Assembly (NCBI GenBank): GCA_035946955.1
Contig: DASYYE010000505.1
Coordinates: 1-49,234, forward strand
Reading direction: 5' to 3'
Length of the DNA: 49,234 bases
Origin: DASYYE01 sp035946955
Lineage (GTDB): Bacteria; Actinomycetota; Actinomycetes; Streptosporangiales; Streptosporangiaceae
The notes under the pieces were generated by a model, which ran no database searches, had not been told where the DNA came from, and saw only the letters and a program-made list of their open reading frames with translations. Both the position numbers and the translations under genes were made by a program. Positions 1-8,074 of the stretch are shown piece by piece. Positions within the stretch are counted from its first letter, which is position 1. Each line of letters begins with the position of its first letter.

Positions 1-1
1 C

Positions 2-1009
2 CAAGCCGGTGCTGGGGTCGGCTCGGCCATCCCCGACGCGGACTTCGTGGCTGCTGGCGCCCAGACCGTGCCCACAACGGCCGATGTCTGGGCATCGGCT
101 GACCTGGTCCTGAAGGTCAAGGAGCCCATCCCCGCCGAGTACCACTACCTCCGCAAGGGCCAGGTGCTGTTCACCTACCTGCACCTCGCCGCGTCGCGGG
201 AGTGCACCGACGCGCTGCTGGCCTCGGGGGCCACCTCGATCGCCTACGAGACCGTCCAGGCAGCCGACGGCTCGCTGCCGCTGCTGGCGCCCATGTCCGA
301 GGTCGCGGGCCGGATGGCCCCTCAGGTCGGGGCCCACCACCTGCAGCGCGAGGGCGGCGGCCGGGGGGTGCTCATGGGCGGCGTGTCCGGCGTCTACGCT
401 GCCAAGGTGGTCGTGCTCGGCGCCGGGGTGTCCGGCATGAACGCGGCAGCCATCGCCCTGGGCATGCAGGCGGAAGTCCTGCTGGTGGACAGGAACATCG
501 CCAGGCTCCGCTCGGCCGACGCGATCTACCAGGGCCACTGTCAGACCGTGGCGTCCAACACCTACGAGGTCGAACGCGCCGTCATCGACGCCGACCTGGT
601 CATCGGGGCGGTGCTGGTGCCCGGCGCGAAAGCGCCGATGCTGGTCTCCAATGCCCTGGTGGCGCGGATGAAGCCCGGTGCGGTGCTCGTGGACATCTCC
701 ATTGACCAGGGCGGGTGCTTCGAGGACTCCCACCCCACCACCCACGACAACCCCACCTACAAGGTGCACGAGTGCGTCTTCTACTGCGTGGCCAACATGC
801 CTGGGGCGGTCCCGCACACCTCCACCTATGCGCTGACCAACGTCACCCTGCCCTACGTGCTGGAACTGGCGAACCTGGGGGTACGTGACGCACTGCGGTC
901 CGACCCCACCTTCCTGTCCGGGCTGCAGACCCATGAGGGTGCGCTGACCTGCCGCCCGGTGGCCGAAGCGCACGGGCTGCCCTACACAGCCGACCTGGTG
1001 CTGGGCTAG
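2..1009 (+). CDS. ald: Alanine dehydrogenase, 5' end outside window
   Basis: Catalyses reversible NAD-dependent deamination of L-alanine to pyruvate and ammonium in the cytoplasm. The frame is open from base 2 and begins QAGAGVGSAIPDADF, a typical early segment of the family, so roughly 35 N-terminal residues lie upstream and the GTG at 47 is internal, not a start. Visible landmarks are the LKVKEP substrate-lysine segment, TYLHLA with the active-site histidine, and the Rossmann nucleotide-binding turn VVLGAGVSGMNAA. The C-terminus is intact. xerD starts 6 bases after the stop, so the two may be cotranscribed. Identification is secure from several family motifs; only the N-terminus is unseen. 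Confidence 0.95.
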   Translation, partial: QAGAGVGSAIPDADFVAAGAQTVPTTADVWASADLVLKVKEPIPAEYHYLRKGQVLFTYLHLAASRECTDALLASGATSIAYETVQAADGSLPLLAPMSEVAGRMAPQVGAHHLQREGGGRGVLMGGVSGVYAAKVVVLGAGVSGMNAAAIALGMQAEVLLVDRNIARLRSADAIYQGHCQTVASNTYEVERAVIDADLVIGAVLVPGAKAPMLVSNALVARMKPGAVLVDISIDQGGCFEDSHPTTHDNPTYKVHECVFYCVANMPGAVPHTSTYALTNVTLPYVLELANLGVRDALRSDPTFLSGLQTHEGALTCRPVAEAHGLPYTADLVLG

Positions 1010-1015
1010 CGGGCG

Positions 1016-1993
1016 GTGTCGGGCACGGCGGACGACGCTCTGGGCGGCGTGGTCGGCCGTTACCTGGACCACCTGGTGGTGGAGCGCGGCGCCGCCGCCC
1101 ACACCAGCGCGGCCTACCGTCGTGACCTGGCCCGCTACCAGCAGGAGATGTCCGCCCATGGCAAGACCCGGGCCGGGGAGGTCACCAGCGCGGACATCGC
1201 TGACTTCCTCACCCGGCTGCGCGAGGGAGACGACGGCCACCCGCCGCTGGCCGCGAGTTCCGCCGCGCGCGCCCTGGTGGCCGTGCGCGGGCTGCACGCG
1301 TTCGCCGCCGCGCAGGGCCTCACGCCCACCGACCCGGCCAGCCCGGTACGGCCGCCGGTGCCCCCGCGCAAGCTCCCACGGGCGATCTCCGTCGCGGACG
1401 TGGAACGGCTGATCCAGGCCACGGGCATGGGCGAGGCGAGCGACAGCCCGGCTGGGCTGCGCGACCGGGCCCTGGTGGAACTGCTGTATGCCACCGGGGC
1501 GCGGATCTCGGAGGCGGTCGGCCTGGACGTGGACGACCTCGCGCTGACCACGGCAGGCACCGGCGCCACCGAACGCCCCGGCACGCTGCGGCTCTCCGGC
1601 AAGGGCGGTAAGCAGCGGGTGCTGCCGGTGGGTGCCTACGCCCGCGCCGCCCTGGACGCCTACCTGGTCCGTGCCCGCCCCACCCTGGCGGCTGCCGCCA
1701 AGCGGGCCCGCACCAGCCCGGCGGTGTTCCTGAACGCCCGTGGTGGCCGGCTGACCCGCCAGGGGGCGTGGGCGGTGCTCAAGGCCGCGGCGGTGCGGGC
1801 CGGGCTGCCCGAGGTCACGCCGCACACCCTGCGGCACTCCTTCGCCACCCACCTGATCGACGGTGGCGCGGACGTCCGCGTGGTGCAGGAGTTGCTCGGC
1901 CACGCCAGTGTGACCACCACGCAGGTGTATACGCTCGTGACGGTCGAAAAGCTGCGGGAGGTGTACGCGGCGTCGCACCCGCGGGCCCGGTGA
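1016..1993 (+). CDS. xerD: Tyrosine recombinase XerD
   Basis: Site-specific recombinase of the XerC/XerD type, which resolves chromosome dimers at dif during division. The 325-residue protein has an N-terminal SAM-like core-binding domain (about 10-110) and a C-terminal catalytic domain. Catalytic residues are visible: Arg in GARISE, Lys in SGKGGKQR, His and Arg in TPHTLRHSF, His in LLGHAS and the nucleophilic Tyr in TTTQVYTLV. The GTG start lies 6 bases after ald. Its place directly before parA and scpAB matches the actinobacterial xerD locus, which favours XerD over XerC. Confidence 0.93.
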   Translation: MSGTADDALGGVVGRYLDHLVVERGAAAHTSAAYRRDLARYQQEMSAHGKTRAGEVTSADIADFLTRLREGDDGHPPLAASSAARALVAVRGLHAFAAAQGLTPTDPASPVRPPVPPRKLPRAISVADVERLIQATGMGEASDSPAGLRDRALVELLYATGARISEAVGLDVDDLALTTAGTGATERPGTLRLSGKGGKQRVLPVGAYARAALDAYLVRARPTLAAAAKRARTSPAVFLNARGGRLTRQGAWAVLKAAAVRAGLPEVTPHTLRHSFATHLIDGGADVRVVQELLGHASVTTTQVYTLVTVEKLREVYAASHPRAR

Positions 1994-2133
1994 GCCCAGG
2001 GGGTGTCCCAAAGATCATTGGCGGCGCGGATTGGCCGGGAAACGGTGAGTCGGCTTGCCGCTGGGCTGCCCACGCCCTAGAGTCCGGGGTTCAGTGGATG
2101 CATTCTGCGACATCCGCCGGGGAGGTGCACAAG

Positions 2134-3033
2134 ATGGTGGCGGCACTCCACGAAACCGCCCCTGGGATCGGGCCCACCGGGCGGCCGTGGCCCGGCTTCC
2201 CTGACCCCCAGCCGCTGGCCGGCCACGGTCCCGCGCGCATCGTGGCGGTCTGCAACCAGAAGGGTGGCGTGGGCAAGACCACGACCACGATCAACCTCGG
2301 TGCGGCACTGGCCGAGTACGGCCGCCGTGTGCTGCTCGTGGACTTCGACCCACAGGGAGCTCTGTCGGTCGGGCTGGGCATCCAGCCGCACGAGCTCGAC
2401 ATCACCGTCTACAACCTGCTCATGGAACGCGGCGCCAACCCGTTGGACGCGGTGATCAAGACCAGCGTTGCTGGCATGGACCTGCTGCCCAGCAACATCG
2501 ACTTGTCCGGGGCGGAGGTCCAGCTCGTCCACGAGGTGGGCCGGGAGTTCGTGCTCGGCGGCGTGCTCGAGCCGCTGGTCGGCGACTATGACATCGTCCT
2601 CATCGACTGCCAGCCTTCCCTCGGGCTGCTCACGGTCAATGCGCTCGCCTGTTCCGCGGGTGTGCTCGTGCCGCTGGAGTGCGAGTACTTCGCGATGCGT
2701 GGCGTCGCGCTGCTCACCGAGACCATCGACAAGGTGTCCAGCAGGATCAACCCCCGGCTTCACATGGACGGCCTGCTCGCCACGATGTACGATTCGCGGA
2801 CGCTGCACTCGCGTGAGGTGCTCGCGCGTGTGGTCGACCGGTTCGGTGATCTGGTCTTTCACACCGTGATCAGCCGCACGGTCCGGTTCCCGGACGCGAG
2901 CGTCGCCGGGGAGCCGATCACCAGCTTCGATCCGGCGTCTGCTGGTGCGAGTGCCTACCGTGACCTCGCCAAGGAGGTACTGGAGCGGTGGCGGCAGACC
3001 GGGCAGGCAAGTCGGCACGCACGAAGCGTGTGA
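2134..3033 (+). CDS. parA: ParA/Soj-family ATPase of the scpAB operon
   Basis: ParA-type ATPase of 299 residues, expected to bind nucleoid DNA as an ATP dimer and act in chromosome segregation. It carries the deviant Walker A KGGVGKTTT (about residue 45), the Walker A' segment VLLVDFDPQ and Walker B IVLIDCQPS. The frame is open well upstream into xerD, but the start is placed at ATG 2134 because a strong GGGGAGG lies 8 bases before it; ATG 2098 has no such site. It overlaps the next gene by 46 bases. No ParB gene is adjacent; the following ribbon-helix-helix protein is the natural candidate partner (inference). It is the scpAB-linked paralogue rather than the origin-proximal ParA. Confidence 0.9.
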   Translation: MVAALHETAPGIGPTGRPWPGFPDPQPLAGHGPARIVAVCNQKGGVGKTTTTINLGAALAEYGRRVLLVDFDPQGALSVGLGIQPHELDITVYNLLMERGANPLDAVIKTSVAGMDLLPSNIDLSGAEVQLVHEVGREFVLGGVLEPLVGDYDIVLIDCQPSLGLLTVNALACSAGVLVPLECEYFAMRGVALLTETIDKVSSRINPRLHMDGLLATMYDSRTLHSREVLARVVDRFGDLVFHTVISRTVRFPDASVAGEPITSFDPASAGASAYRDLAKEVLERWRQTGQASRHARSV

Positions 3034-3449
3034 GCTTGCCTGGAGTCCACGAACTGCTGCGTCCCGCCGTTCCCAGCTCACCCGAGGTGACCAACCCGCG
3101 GCGCAGGGCCAGCGGGCGGGAAGCCCACCCGCAGAAGATCACCGTCTACCTGTCCGCTGAGGAACTCCTGGACTTGGAGCGTGCCCGCGTGACCCTGCGT
3201 GCCCGCGGGGTCAGCGTGGACAGGGGCAGGCTGGTGCGCGAGGCGATCGCACTGCTCCTGGCGGACCTGGACCGGGGGGTCGATGCGAGCGTCGCGACCC
3301 GTCACCTCCGCGTGCCCGAGGCGGCGCCCATGGACACCTCAGTGGCCATGGACGACTCAGTGGCCATGGACGACTCAGTGGCCATGGAAACCCAGGTGCC
3401 CATGGAGGCCCCAGCGCCCATAGAGACCCAATCAGCGGGCCAGGCATGA
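2988..3449 (+). CDS. Ribbon-helix-helix protein between parA and scpA
   Basis: 153-residue protein not assignable to a named family. Residues about 48-95 read KITVYLSAEELLDLERAR, then a turn and RGRLVREAIALLLADL: a beta strand followed by two helices, the layout of MetJ/CopG ribbon-helix-helix DNA-binding folds. The N-terminus is basic. The C-terminal tail is low complexity with three copies of SVAMDD-like hexapeptides encoded by an 18-base direct repeat. The GTG start at 2988 is supported by AAGGAGG at 2971-2977. It overlaps parA upstream, and its stop overlaps the scpA start (ATGA), so translation is probably coupled. A DNA-binding partner for the ParA is inferred from position only. Confidence 0.75.
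   Translation: MAADRAGKSARTKRVSLPGVHELLRPAVPSSPEVTNPRRRASGREAHPQKITVYLSAEELLDLERARVTLRARGVSVDRGRLVREAIALLLADLDRGVDASVATRHLRVPEAAPMDTSVAMDDSVAMDDSVAMETQVPMEAPAPIETQSAGQA
3339..3389 (+). repeat. 18-base tandem repeat, three copies, inside the RHH gene
   Basis: Copies start at 3339, 3357 and 3375, the last incomplete; the unit begins TCAGTGGCCATGGACGAC. Because 18 is a multiple of three, it yields in-frame SVAMDD repeats in the protein tail, followed by related METQVPMEAP-like units. Copy number could vary by slippage without a frameshift. Confidence 0.9.
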
Positions 3450-4312
3450 CGTCGGTCATGACCGGTGATGCAGACAGCGATGCCACTCCCAGTTCAGGCA
3501 AGGGGGGTTTCGAGGTCCACCTCGACGTGTTCGAGGGCCCGTTCGACCTGCTGCTAGGCCTCATCTCCAAGCACAAGCTCGACATCACCGAGGTCGCGCT
3601 GTCGCAGGTCACCGACGAGTTCATCGCCTACATCCGGGCCATGGCCGATGGCTGGGACCTGGACCAGGCCAGCTATTTCCTGGTGGTCGCGGCAACCCTG
3701 CTGGACCTGAAGGCCGCGCGCCTGCTCCCCGCCGGTGAGGTCGAGGACGAAGAGGACCTGGCGCTGCTGGAGGCCCGCGACCTCCTGTTCGCGCGACTGC
3801 TCCAGTACCGCGCCTACAAGGAGGTGGCTGCGGTCCTCGCCGGCACCATGGCCACCCAGGCACGCCGGTTCCCGCGTCGCGTGCCCATGGAGCCCCGGTT
3901 CGCCGACCTGCTCCCCGAGGTACTGCTGGGCCTCGGGCCGACCGAGTTCGCCCGCATCGCGGCCCTGGCGCTGACGCCGCGCCCGGTGCCGGTCGTGTCC
4001 ACCGAACACATCCACGCCCCCCGGACCAGCGTGCGCGAGCAGGCCGCCCTCCTGGCCGTGATCCTGCGTGAGCTGGGCCGTGCTACCTTCGCTGAGCTAA
4101 TCGCGGACTGCACCGGCACCTACGAAATAGTGGCCCGTTTCCTCGCGGTGCTGGAGTTGTACCGGGAAGGTAACGTCACGGTGGAACAGCCGCAGCCGTT
4201 CGGCGAGATGCAGGTGACCTGGCGGGCCACGACCGATGCCCCCTACGAGCCGAATGGGGACACGGGTGGGGCTGGCGAGGACGGCGGGACGGCCGAGGAA
4301 GACTACCGGTGA
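3446..4312 (+). CDS. scpA: Segregation and condensation protein ScpA
   Basis: Kleisin subunit of the SMC-ScpA-ScpB condensin complex that compacts and organises the chromosome. The 288-residue protein has the N-terminal kleisin signature VHLDVFEGPFDLLLGLI, then HKLDITEVALSQVTDEFI, an acidic middle (EVEDEEDL) and a C-terminal winged helix (about 195-260) for the SMC head. Its ATG overlaps the stop of the preceding gene as ATGA, and scpB follows 6 bases downstream. The extreme C-terminus is a Gly/Glu-rich tail. Confidence 0.95.
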   Translation: MTSVMTGDADSDATPSSGKGGFEVHLDVFEGPFDLLLGLISKHKLDITEVALSQVTDEFIAYIRAMADGWDLDQASYFLVVAATLLDLKAARLLPAGEVEDEEDLALLEARDLLFARLLQYRAYKEVAAVLAGTMATQARRFPRRVPMEPRFADLLPEVLLGLGPTEFARIAALALTPRPVPVVSTEHIHAPRTSVREQAALLAVILRELGRATFAELIADCTGTYEIVARFLAVLELYREGNVTVEQPQPFGEMQVTWRATTDAPYEPNGDTGGAGEDGGTAEEDYR

Positions 4313-4318
4313 TTTTTC

Positions 4319-5029
4319 ATGCATAACCCCCCCGACAGTGACTCAGCGCCGGAGCCTGAGCCGCAGCACGGGCCAGACAATGACCAGGACACATCCGGGC
4401 CCGACGCGGCGCCAGACAGCGGCGAATGGCCAGATGGGCTACCAGAGACAAGCGAGGCGCAGGCCGCGCCGGCAGGGCCGGGACTGCGGACCTTCCTGGA
4501 GGCGATCCTGCTGGTAGTGGACGAACCAGTTGCCGAGGTCGTCCTCGCCCAGGTGCTTGAGCGTCCACGGGCCGAGGTCAGCCAGGCACTGCGGGACCTG
4601 GCCGTCTCCTACGACAGCGAGGGCCGTGGGTTCGACCTGCGCAAGGTCGCGGGGGGCTGGCGTTACTACACCCGCGAGGAGTGCGCGGCCGTGGTGGAGC
4701 GGTTCGTGCGGGAGGGGCAGGAGGTGCGGCTCACCCAGGCGGCGCTGGAGACCCTGGCCGTGGTTGCCTACCGGCAACCGGTCAGCCGCGCGCGGGTGTC
4801 GGCGGTGCGGGGCGTGAACTGCGACGGGGTCATGCGCACCCTGACCTTGCGTGGCCTGGTGGAAGAGGCGGGCACCGAGCACGAGACCGGCGCGCACCTG
4901 TACCGGACCACCCCCTACCTGCTGGAACGGCTCGGCCTCGACAGCCTGGATGACCTGCCCGACCTAGCGCCGTTCTTGCCGGAGAATATCGAGGATGCCG
5001 AAGAGCCTGGTGACGAGCGTGCCTCGTGA
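4319..5029 (+). CDS. scpB: Segregation and condensation protein ScpB
   Basis: Second accessory subunit of the SMC condensin complex; it dimerises and binds ScpA. The 236-residue protein has an acidic, Pro-rich N-terminal 45 residues, then tandem winged helices with FLEAILLVVDEPV, the GGWRYYTREE segment and the hallmark ALETLAVVAYRQPVSR, followed by RTLTLRGLVEEAG. The ATG at 4319 is poorly preceded by a ribosome site, so coupling from scpA or a slightly different start is possible. The 3' end overlaps the next gene by 35 bases. Confidence 0.93.
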   Translation: MHNPPDSDSAPEPEPQHGPDNDQDTSGPDAAPDSGEWPDGLPETSEAQAAPAGPGLRTFLEAILLVVDEPVAEVVLAQVLERPRAEVSQALRDLAVSYDSEGRGFDLRKVAGGWRYYTREECAAVVERFVREGQEVRLTQAALETLAVVAYRQPVSRARVSAVRGVNCDGVMRTLTLRGLVEEAGTEHETGAHLYRTTPYLLERLGLDSLDDLPDLAPFLPENIEDAEEPGDERAS

Positions 5030-5801
5030 CTATGACGCCGAACTGGACTCCGAGCGCGACTCGCTCATTGACGTGCCCGGGGGAGTCCGGCTCCAGAAAG
5101 TCCTAGCCGCTGCGGGGGTGGGCAGCCGCCGGCACTGTGAGGAACTGATCGGCGAGGGCCGCGTCGAGGTGGACGGCGAGATCGTGCGCCGGTTCGGCGC
5201 ACGGGTCGACCCCGAGCATCAGGTGATCAAGGTGGACGGGCGGCGCATCCCCTCCCGGCAGGGCCTGGTCTACCTGGCGCTGAACAAGCCACCGCGGGTG
5301 CTGACCACCATGTCGGACGACCGCGGCAGACGGACAGTCGGTGACCTGCTGGGGGAGCGGGCCGAGCGCCTGTACCACGTGGGGAGGCTCGACTACGACA
5401 CCGAGGGGCTGATGCTGTTCACCAACGACGGGGAACTCGCTCACCGCCTCGCCCACCCCAGCTATGGCGTGTCCAAGACCTACCTGGCCGATGTGCCTGG
5501 GCCCGTGCCGCGTGACCTCGCCCGCAGGCTGCTCAGCGGGGTCGAGTTGGAGGACGGTGCGGCCAGCGCCGACAAGTTCCGGGTAGTGGAGCAGGCAGGC
5601 ACACGTGCCCTGGTAGAGATCACCCTCCATGAGGGGCGCAAGCACATCGTGCGGCGGCTGCTGGCGGCCGTGGACCACCCGGTCAGCCGGCTGGTCCGCA
5701 CCCATGTGGGGCCCGTTGCGCTCGGCAACCTGCGGCCTGGCGCCACCCGGCCGCTGACTACCGCTGAGGTGGGCGAACTCTACGCCGCGGTAGGGCTGTA
5801 G
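4995..5801 (+). CDS. rluB: rRNA pseudouridine synthase (RsuA/RluB family)
   Basis: Isomerises a specific uridine of rRNA to pseudouridine; RluB acts on 23S rRNA. The 268-residue protein has an N-terminal S4 RNA-binding domain (RLQKVLAAAGVGSRRHCEEL, about 20-70) and a catalytic domain with YLALNKPP and GRLDYDTEGLMLFTNDG, in which the Asp of GRLD is the nucleophile. The ATG at 4995 is preceded by GGAG at 4981-4984 and lies inside the scpB 3' end. RluB versus RsuA substrate choice cannot be settled from sequence; the scpAB neighbourhood is typical of the actinobacterial RluB-like member. Confidence 0.9.
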   Translation: MPKSLVTSVPRDYDAELDSERDSLIDVPGGVRLQKVLAAAGVGSRRHCEELIGEGRVEVDGEIVRRFGARVDPEHQVIKVDGRRIPSRQGLVYLALNKPPRVLTTMSDDRGRRTVGDLLGERAERLYHVGRLDYDTEGLMLFTNDGELAHRLAHPSYGVSKTYLADVPGPVPRDLARRLLSGVELEDGAASADKFRVVEQAGTRALVEITLHEGRKHIVRRLLAAVDHPVSRLVRTHVGPVALGNLRPGATRPLTTAEVGELYAAVGL

Positions 5802-5864
5802 CCTGTGGGCTTGGCGCGCGGCAAAGAGCCGGTGTGCCAGATACACGGGAGGGGAGACAGGCAG

Positions 5865-6227
5865 GTGGCGGTCAGGGCGATCCGTGGCGCGATCCAGGTA
5901 GATGTCAACGAGCGGGCTGCGGTGCTCGATGCCACTACCGAACTGGTCACCGAGATGATGACCCGTAACGGCCTGGTCCCCGACGACGTGATCAGCGTGC
6001 TGTTCACCACCACTCCCGACCTGACCGCGGAGTTCCCGGCGCTGGCCGCGCGCAAGCTCGGCTTCCAGGATGTGCCGCTGCTGTGCGCGTCTGAGATCGC
6101 GGTCCCCGGGGCGATGCCACGGGTGGTGCGCCTGCTCATGCACTTGGAGACCGACCTGCCCCGCTCCGCCCTGCAGCACGTCTACCTGCGCGGCGCCGTG
6201 GCATTGCGCCTGGACATCGCACAGTGA
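5865..6227 (+). CDS. aroH: Chorismate mutase, AroH class
   Basis: Converts chorismate to prephenate, the branch step to phenylalanine and tyrosine. The 120-residue protein matches the small trimeric AroH fold: VRAIRGAIQVD with the active-site Arg near the N-terminus, CASEIAVPGAMPRVVRLL with Glu and Arg, and HVYLRGAVALRLD with Tyr and Arg. The frame is open from 5805, but GTG 5865 is chosen because GGAGGGGA lies about 9 bases before it and the resulting N-terminus matches the family. The stop overlaps the tyrA start (GTGA), so product and next enzyme are translationally coupled. Confidence 0.92.
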   Translation: MAVRAIRGAIQVDVNERAAVLDATTELVTEMMTRNGLVPDDVISVLFTTTPDLTAEFPALAARKLGFQDVPLLCASEIAVPGAMPRVVRLLMHLETDLPRSALQHVYLRGAVALRLDIAQ

Positions 6228-7363
6228 CTGTGACAAACGGCCCCCCCGTCCCTGCCGCACTGGGCAGCGCGGTCGTCCTCGGGACCGGACTGATCGGCAC
6301 GTCCATCGCGCTGGCCCTACGCGAGCACGGCGTGCAGGTGTGGCTGTCCGACCGTGACCAGGGCGCGGCCCGGCTCGCAGCGGACCTGGGCGCTGGCGAG
6401 GTGCTGCCAGCCAACGGGGCGCCACGGGCCGACATCGCCGTGCTGGCCGTGCCTCCCGCGGCCGTGGCGTCCTCGCTCGCACGGGCCCAGGCGGCCGGTC
6501 TCGCCCGCGCCTACACCGATGTCGCCAGCGTCAAGGTGCTGCCCCTGGAGCAGGCCCGCGCGCTCGGCTGTGACCTGTCTTCGTTCGTGGCCGGCCACCC
6601 GATGTCCGGGCGGGAACGCTCCGGCCCGGCCGCGGCCAGGGCCGACCTGTTCCTCGGGCGCCCATGGGTGCTGTGCCCCCACGAGACTGGCGACGCCGCG
6701 CTCGCCGCCGCGACCGAGCTCGTCCGGTGCTGCCGCGCGTCACTGGTGCAGGCCAGCGCCGCCGAGCATGACCGCTGGGTCGCGCTCGTCTCCCACGCGC
6801 CGCACGTAGTGGCCGCGGCCATGGCAACCCGGCTGACCGGTGCCCCAGACACCGCGCTCGCCCTGGCCGGACAGGGGCTGCGCGACGTCACCAGGGTTGC
6901 CGCGGGCGACGCCGGGTTGTGGGCCGGGATCCTGGCGGCCAATGCGGCACCCGTGGCGGACGTGCTCGCCGCTGCCGCAGCCGACCTGGCCGCCCTGGCT
7001 CAGGCGCTCACCGAGGTTGCGCAGGCACCGGACCCCGGGCAGGCGCCGTCGCTGAAAGTGGTCACCGCCCTGCTCGAAGAGGGTGTTGCCGGTGTGGCGC
7101 GCATCCCGGGCAAGCACAGCAAACCCCGTCGCGACTACGCGGTGGTCCAGGTGGTCATCCGTGACGCCCCCGGCGAACTCGCCCGCCTCTTCCAGGCGGC
7201 CGGAGAAGCTGGCGTGAACATCGAGGACCTCGGGATCGAGCACTCACCAGGCCTGCCCGTCGGGGTCGCCGAACTGACGGTTCAGCCAGAAGATGCCGCC
7301 AGGCTCACCGAGGCGCTCGCCGCGGCAGGCTGGCCTGTCCGCGCCGGTACCATCGCAGGATGA
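6224..7363 (+). CDS. tyrA: Prephenate dehydrogenase with ACT domain
   Basis: Oxidatively decarboxylates prephenate to 4-hydroxyphenylpyruvate with NAD(P), the tyrosine branch downstream of AroH. The 379-residue protein has an N-terminal Rossmann fold (VVLGTGLIGTSIALAL, residues about 13-28), the conserved GHPMSGRERSGP segment, a helical dimerisation domain and a C-terminal ACT domain (about 305-370; VVIRDAPGELARLFQAAGE) that is usually the tyrosine feedback site. GTG start overlaps the aroH stop; the stop overlaps the cmk ATG. Confidence 0.93.
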   Translation: MTVTNGPPVPAALGSAVVLGTGLIGTSIALALREHGVQVWLSDRDQGAARLAADLGAGEVLPANGAPRADIAVLAVPPAAVASSLARAQAAGLARAYTDVASVKVLPLEQARALGCDLSSFVAGHPMSGRERSGPAAARADLFLGRPWVLCPHETGDAALAAATELVRCCRASLVQASAAEHDRWVALVSHAPHVVAAAMATRLTGAPDTALALAGQGLRDVTRVAAGDAGLWAGILAANAAPVADVLAAAAADLAALAQALTEVAQAPDPGQAPSLKVVTALLEEGVAGVARIPGKHSKPRRDYAVVQVVIRDAPGELARLFQAAGEAGVNIEDLGIEHSPGLPVGVAELTVQPEDAARLTEALAAAGWPVRAGTIAG

Positions 7364-8073
7364 CCGAGTGCCTTGTGATCGCGGTGGATGGTCCCGCGGG
7401 GTCCGGCAAGTCGAGTGCGGCCCGCGGTGCCGCACTCGAACTTGGCCTGCGCTACCTGGACACCGGTGCCACGTACCGGGCACTGACCTGGTGGCTCGTC
7501 TCCCAAGGGCTGGACACTACCCAGCCCGAGCAAGTGGCCAAGCACGTTGGGCGCCCGGTCATCGAGGTCGGGACCGACCCGTCTGACCCCGTGGTGTTGC
7601 TGGACGGTGAGGACGTGAGCACGGTGATCCGGTCTCGCGCCGTGTCCAATGCCGTCAGCGCGGTCGCGGCCGTGCCGGAGGTCCGGGCCTGGCTGGTATC
7701 GATGCAGCGCGATGTCATCGCCAGCGCGTGCGCCGCGGGGCAGGGGATCGTGGCCGAAGGACGTGACATCGGCACCGTGGTGGCCCCGCAGGCCACGGTG
7801 AAGGTCTTCCTCACGGCCGCTGAGGACACCCGGGCCCAGCGCCGCAGCGCCGACCTCAGTACGGACCCCGCCGCGACCCCCGACGTCACCCGGGTTGAGC
7901 AGCGCAGCAGGGATGCTGCTGACGCGCGGCAGATGGTGATGGCCACGGACGCCGTCCTGGTGGACTCCACGGCGCTGAGCCTGGACGAGGTGGTCGCCTT
8001 GATCGTGGGCCTGGCCCGCGACGGGCAGGGGCAGGCGCTGCTCCGGCCCGCAGACGCAGCACGGACGACCTGA
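7360..8073 (+). CDS. cmk: Cytidylate kinase
   Basis: Phosphorylates CMP and dCMP with ATP in pyrimidine salvage and nucleic-acid precursor supply. The 237-residue protein begins with the P-loop AVDGPAGSGKSSAARG, followed by RYLDTGATYRALTWW for nucleoside monophosphate binding, EGRDIGTVVAP and an Arg-rich lid (RAQRRSADL). The ATG overlaps the tyrA stop as ATGA. der starts one base after the stop, the classical cmk-der pair. Confidence 0.95.
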   Translation: MTECLVIAVDGPAGSGKSSAARGAALELGLRYLDTGATYRALTWWLVSQGLDTTQPEQVAKHVGRPVIEVGTDPSDPVVLLDGEDVSTVIRSRAVSNAVSAVAAVPEVRAWLVSMQRDVIASACAAGQGIVAEGRDIGTVVAPQATVKVFLTAAEDTRAQRRSADLSTDPAATPDVTRVEQRSRDAADARQMVMATDAVLVDSTALSLDEVVALIVGLARDGQGQALLRPADAARTT

Positions 8074-8074
8074 C

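Noticed and set aside
47..1009. GTG 47 as start of the first gene
   Set aside because: The frame is open from base 2 with alanine dehydrogenase sequence, so the gene begins upstream of the window.
5103..6482. 459-codon - strand open frame
   Set aside because: Crosses rluB, aroH and tyrA on the opposite strand; no family character.
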